From assembly GCA_903925435.1 (NCBI GenBank), contig CAIYFF010000414.1, positions 1-7,823 on the forward strand: a stretch of DNA of 7,823 nt, given 5' to 3'. This DNA is from an uncultured Planctomycetota bacterium. GTDB lineage: Bacteria; Planctomycetota; UBA1135; UBA2386. Position 1 is the first letter of the stretch. Every line of letters begins with the position of its first letter. Of the stretch, positions 5,329 through 7,823 are shown in pieces. Below the pieces are notes generated by a model that saw nothing but the letters and a program-made list of their open reading frames with translations, made no database searches and was not told the origin of the DNA. The position numbers and the translations under genes are program-made.

Positions 5329-7605
5329 ATGCCATCGAAGCTTCGCGCGACGGCGCATTGCGCCGCGCTGTCCGTTCTCCTCGCGTCCTCACCCGCCTTG
5401 CTGGCCCAGGAGAAGCCCGCCACCGCGCCGTTGCAGCAATCGCCCGAGCAGCAAAAGCCCCAGGCCCAACCGCCATCCGCCGCGCAAGAGCCCGCGAAGA
5501 AGCCGAAGCTGTTCTACGAGACGTTGGTCGAACGCGGCGGCGCGTTGCTCGGAACACCGCCAGTGGCGGTCTGGATCCCCGGCGGCCACGACTGCGCATT
5601 CGCAGCGCAAGACGGCATGAGCATCATGCGCCGCAGTCCGCAGCAGCCCGAGCCTGTGACGCTGATCGACACAGCGACGCTGTGGACCAAGCTCGGCGCG
5701 CCGCCAGCAGAGGGCAAGCCCAAGAAGGCGCCGCCGTTCTCGTTGGTCGATGCCAACACGCTGCGCATCGAGCACGACCACGCAGTGCATCACGTGCCGA
5801 TCGGCGATGGCGCGGCGAAGACCATGCTGCGTTGGCCCGCGGACCTCGACGTGCGCGACGACCACGAGCCGATCGCAATCGCGCCGGGCGATCGCCGCGT
5901 TGCCTACGTCAAGGACCACGACCTCACGGTGGTCGGCCAAGACGGCAAAGCCCGCCGCGTCACGTTCGACGGCAGCCAGGACATCGTCTACGGCGGCGCC
6001 GCGCATCGCGCGGAGTTCGGCATCAGCAAGGGCTTGTTCTGGAGCGCGGACGGCCGCTACCTCGCGTTCTACCGCGAAGACCAGCGCCCCATCGACGTCT
6101 ACCCCTATCAGGATCCGATCGCGACTCCGCCGCGCCCGCGGCACGGCCGCTACCCGATGGCAGGCCGCGCCGACAGCATCGTGACGGTTGGCGTCTACGA
6201 CGCGGAGGACGAAGAGGTCGAGTGGCTCGAGCACGACGACGCGCTCGATCTCTACTGGACTAACCTGACGTTCACGCCAGACGGCAAGGAGCTCTACGTG
6301 GCGCTCGTGACGCGCGGCCAGGATCGGCTCGAACTCGCGCGCTTTGCGACGTCGAACGGCAAGAAGCTGTCGACGGTGCTCACCGAGAACGACAAGGAAT
6401 GGGTCGAACCGGAGCACGGGCCGTGGTTCTTGCCCGAAGGCAAGTTCTTGTGGTGGTCGCCGCGCGATGGGCATCGGCACCTGTATCTGTGCAACCAAGA
6501 CGGCTCGGAGTGGCTGCAAGTCACGAAGGGCGCGTTCGACGTGCAAGAGCTGCTTGCAGTCGATGCAACCAAGGGGCGGCTGTGGTTTGCGGCTTCGGGC
6601 GAGGACCCTCGCCAGCGGCATCTGTTCGAGGCCAAGCTCGATGGCGCCGAAGTGCGCCAACTCACACGCGAACGCGGCACGCACCAAGCGTCGTTGTCGC
6701 CGGACGCAGCATTCATGTTCGTGTCGTGGTCCAACCTGGAGACTCCGCCGCAGCCGCGTTTTGTCGATGTCGCAGCCGGAACCGTCGAGCCGCTGCCCGC
6801 GCCGACGATGCCATTGTGCGACTACGAGTTGCCGCACAGCCGGATGTTCCAGGTCAAGGCCGATGACGAGACGGTGCTGTATGGCCACGCGCTCGTGCCG
6901 CGCGACCTCGCGGATGGGCAGCGCGTTCCTGCACTGCTCTACGTCTATGGCGGCCCCCACTTGCAACAAGTCACCGACTCATGGCTCGGGTCGGCTTCGC
7001 CGTGGCTGCATGCGCTCGCCAACCACGGCTATGTGGTCTGTCGACTCGACAACCGCGGCACTCCCAATCGCGGCATCGCATTCGAGCAAGCGGTGCACCG
7101 CAGGCTCGGGACCTTGGAAGTGCAAGACCAACTGCGGGCCGTCGATTGGCTCGCGCAACAACCGTTCGTCGATGCGACGCGCGTTGGCGTTCACGGCTGG
7201 TCCTATGGCGGCTACATGACGCTGCGATTGCTCGGACTCGCCCCCGAGAAGTTCCGCTGCGGCATCAGCGGCGCGCCCGTGACGGAATGGGCGATGTATG
7301 AGACGGGCTACACCGAGCGCTACATGGACACGCCGGGCGAGAACACGGACGGCTATGCGCAGAGCTCATGCTTGCCGCTCGCGGAGAAGTTGGACGCGCG
7401 CCTCTTGCTCGTGCACGGCACCGACGACCGCACCGTGATGTGGAGCCACTCGCTGCAGTTTGCGGATCGGTGCATCGACGCAGGCAAGCTGATCGACACG
7501 ATGTCCTACCCAAACCAGACGCACCGTCTGGTCGGCAAGGACCGAGTGCACTTCCAGCGCCTCCTGAAGGACCACCTCGACCGCTGGCTCGCTCCGGCGA
7601 AGTGA
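5329..7605 (+). CDS. Secreted S9B (dipeptidyl peptidase IV-like) serine peptidase
   Basis: 758 residues from the ATG at 5329. The in-frame ATG at 5275 would bury the signal peptide behind 18 polar residues and overlaps the likely -10. Signal peptide: MPSKLR, then a hydrophobic stretch at about 11-26, cleavage near LLA-QE (26/27). A Pro/Gln/Lys-rich low-complexity spacer follows (about 28-60). An N-terminal beta-propeller spans about 135-500, with repeats such as FWSADGRYLAFYRED (237-251). The alpha/beta-hydrolase domain spans about 515-757: YVYGGPH (538-544, oxyanion Tyr expected at Y540), DNRGTPNRG (574-582), nucleophile S625 in GWSYGGYM (623-630), HGTDDRTV (696-703) with D700 as likely acid, and H732 in YPNQTHRL (727-734). 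The Glu-Glu N-terminus clamp of animal DPP4 is not present as such; HRAEFG (226-231) occupies that region with E229. Known role: removal of N-terminal dipeptides, often after Pro, from peptides outside the cytoplasm. A nutritional role is inferred. Confidence 0.92.
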   Translation: MPSKLRATAHCAALSVLLASSPALLAQEKPATAPLQQSPEQQKPQAQPPSAAQEPAKKPKLFYETLVERGGALLGTPPVAVWIPGGHDCAFAAQDGMSIMRRSPQQPEPVTLIDTATLWTKLGAPPAEGKPKKAPPFSLVDANTLRIEHDHAVHHVPIGDGAAKTMLRWPADLDVRDDHEPIAIAPGDRRVAYVKDHDLTVVGQDGKARRVTFDGSQDIVYGGAAHRAEFGISKGLFWSADGRYLAFYREDQRPIDVYPYQDPIATPPRPRHGRYPMAGRADSIVTVGVYDAEDEEVEWLEHDDALDLYWTNLTFTPDGKELYVALVTRGQDRLELARFATSNGKKLSTVLTENDKEWVEPEHGPWFLPEGKFLWWSPRDGHRHLYLCNQDGSEWLQVTKGAFDVQELLAVDATKGRLWFAASGEDPRQRHLFEAKLDGAEVRQLTRERGTHQASLSPDAAFMFVSWSNLETPPQPRFVDVAAGTVEPLPAPTMPLCDYELPHSRMFQVKADDETVLYGHALVPRDLADGQRVPALLYVYGGPHLQQVTDSWLGSASPWLHALANHGYVVCRLDNRGTPNRGIAFEQAVHRRLGTLEVQDQLRAVDWLAQQPFVDATRVGVHGWSYGGYMTLRLLGLAPEKFRCGISGAPVTEWAMYETGYTERYMDTPGENTDGYAQSSCLPLAEKLDARLLLVHGTDDRTVMWSHSLQFADRCIDAGKLIDTMSYPNQTHRLVGKDRVHFQRLLKDHLDRWLAPAK

Positions 7606-7615
7606 CGCGGCAAGC

Positions 7616-7643
7616 CTTGGAGTTCTTGTAGAAGGACCCCAAG
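7616..7643 (+). terminator. Hairpin terminator candidate after the peptidase gene
   Basis: CTTGG (7616-7620) pairs with CCAAG (7639-7643). After one A-C mismatch (7621/7638), 7622-7627 pairs with 7632-7637 (one G-T), closing a GTAG tetraloop: 11 pairs in 12 positions. It starts 10 bases after the peptidase TGA and ends 44 bases before the tRNA. The following bases are not T-rich, so this is not a classical intrinsic terminator; the position still favours a 3'-end role. Confidence 0.5.
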
Positions 7644-7650
7644 CGCCGTC

Positions 7651-7679
7651 TTCCGAAAGCCCCTCGCGTCCGCTACGTT
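7651..7679 (+). promoter_or_regulatory. Weak promoter candidate for tRNA-Pro
   Basis: TTCCGA (7651-7656), 17 bases, then TACGTT (7674-7679). Spacing is ideal, and transcription would begin at about 7686, two bases before the mature tRNA, but each hexamer matches the consensus only partly. The preceding hairpin at 7616-7643 suggests that the tRNA has its own promoter. Confidence 0.25.
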
Positions 7680-7687
7680 CTTCGCGT

Positions 7688-7764
7688 CGGGCCGTAGCGC
7701 AGTTTGGTAGCGCGACTGGTTTGGGACCAGTAGGTCGGAGGTTCAAATCCTCTCGGCCCGACCA
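7688..7764 (+). tRNA. tRNA-Pro (anticodon TGG), CCA encoded
   Basis: A complete 77-base cloverleaf. The acceptor stem CGGGCCG (7688-7694) pairs perfectly with CGGCCCG (7754-7760). D stem GCGC (7697-7700 with 7710-7713), D loop containing GG. Anticodon stem ACTGG/CCAGT (7715-7719 and 7727-7731) closes the loop TTTGGGA with anticodon TGG at 7722-7724. Variable loop AGGTC. T stem GGAGG/CCTCT (7737-7741 and 7749-7753, one G-T pair), T loop TTCAAAT. Discriminator A at 7761 and a genomically encoded CCA at 7762-7764. The first acceptor pair C-G and discriminator A fit bacterial proline tRNAs. It reads CCA and, with a modified wobble base, other proline codons. No integrase or duplicated tRNA end is visible in this window. 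Confidence 0.97.
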
Positions 7765-7783
7765 GTTTTGCCGCGTGCGGAGA

Positions 7784-7814
7784 AGGACGCGCGACGATGC
7801 GAGACGCGCGTTCT
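7784..7814 (+). terminator. Inverted repeat after tRNA-Pro
   Basis: ACGCGCG (7787-7793) and CGCGCGT (7805-7811) are perfect arms, extended by G-T, G-C and A-T pairs to 7784/7814, around an 11-base loop. It begins 20 bases after the tRNA CCA. Possible tRNA transcript end, or chance in CG-rich sequence; the window ends 9 bases later, so a following T-run or gene cannot be checked. Confidence 0.3.
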
Positions 7815-7823
7815 GCGAATGCA

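Noticed and set aside
5081..5599. N-terminal extension of the fusion protein to a Met at 5599 (894 residues)
   Set aside because: The extra part is Arg/Ala-rich with no recognisable domain and overlaps the peptidase start on the other strand. The Rossmann strand begins directly after the Met at 5080.
5389..6969. 526-codon open frame on the - strand opposite the peptidase
   Set aside because: A shadow of the S9B gene in a complementary frame; no start signal and no recognisable fold.
7688..7764. tRNA-Pro as an integration site for a mobile element
   Set aside because: No integrase, no direct repeat of the tRNA 3' end and no change in composition is visible on the available left side. The right side is almost entirely outside the window.

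Overview
This is a GC-rich bacterial window with five protein genes (one cut by the left edge) and one tRNA gene. The C-terminal type of the first protein (a squalene-cyclase-like repeat protein ending in YLPIFQR), a probable DUF6268-type outer-membrane barrel, a secreted S9B peptidase and the near absence of Shine-Dalgarno sequences together suggest a Gram-negative member of the Planctomycetota or a neighbouring phylum. That placement is inference; no marker gene in the window proves it.

Layout, left to right. Positions 1-524 (+) hold the end of a prenyltransferase/squalene-oxidase repeat protein. A 180-base gap follows, with a three-copy 12-base imperfect tandem repeat and a small hairpin just before the next start. 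Positions 705-1763 (+) encode a 352-residue exported beta-barrel-like protein ending in Phe. It converges on a leftward two-gene operon, and the 45-base gap is filled by two hairpins. The second is a near-perfect 16-bp stem whose loop contains the stop codon of the oncoming gene. The leftward operon runs 5080 to 1809. It begins with a 721-residue fusion of a Gfo/Idh/MocA sugar dehydrogenase with an NAD-dependent epimerase/dehydratase (extended SDR). A GT4 glycosyltransferase follows, joined by a 4-base ATGA overlap. Together these look like a nucleotide-sugar or glycan modification unit feeding a sugar to a transferase.

A 248-base divergent region (5081-5328) separates the operon from a rightward secreted dipeptidyl-peptidase-IV-like serine peptidase (5329-7605). 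It carries a reasonable sigma-70-like promoter for the peptidase, a spaced 7-base direct repeat and an alternating purine/pyrimidine tract. A strong imperfect hairpin follows the peptidase stop, then a tRNA-Pro(TGG) gene with encoded CCA (7688-7764) and a last inverted repeat before the window ends.

I found no mobile element, CRISPR array or rRNA, and no gene-free stretch longer than 300 bases. The most unusual item is the dehydrogenase-epimerase fusion. Its dehydrogenase half carries a Glu where the family usually has a catalytic Asp, and it is translationally coupled to a glycosyltransferase.
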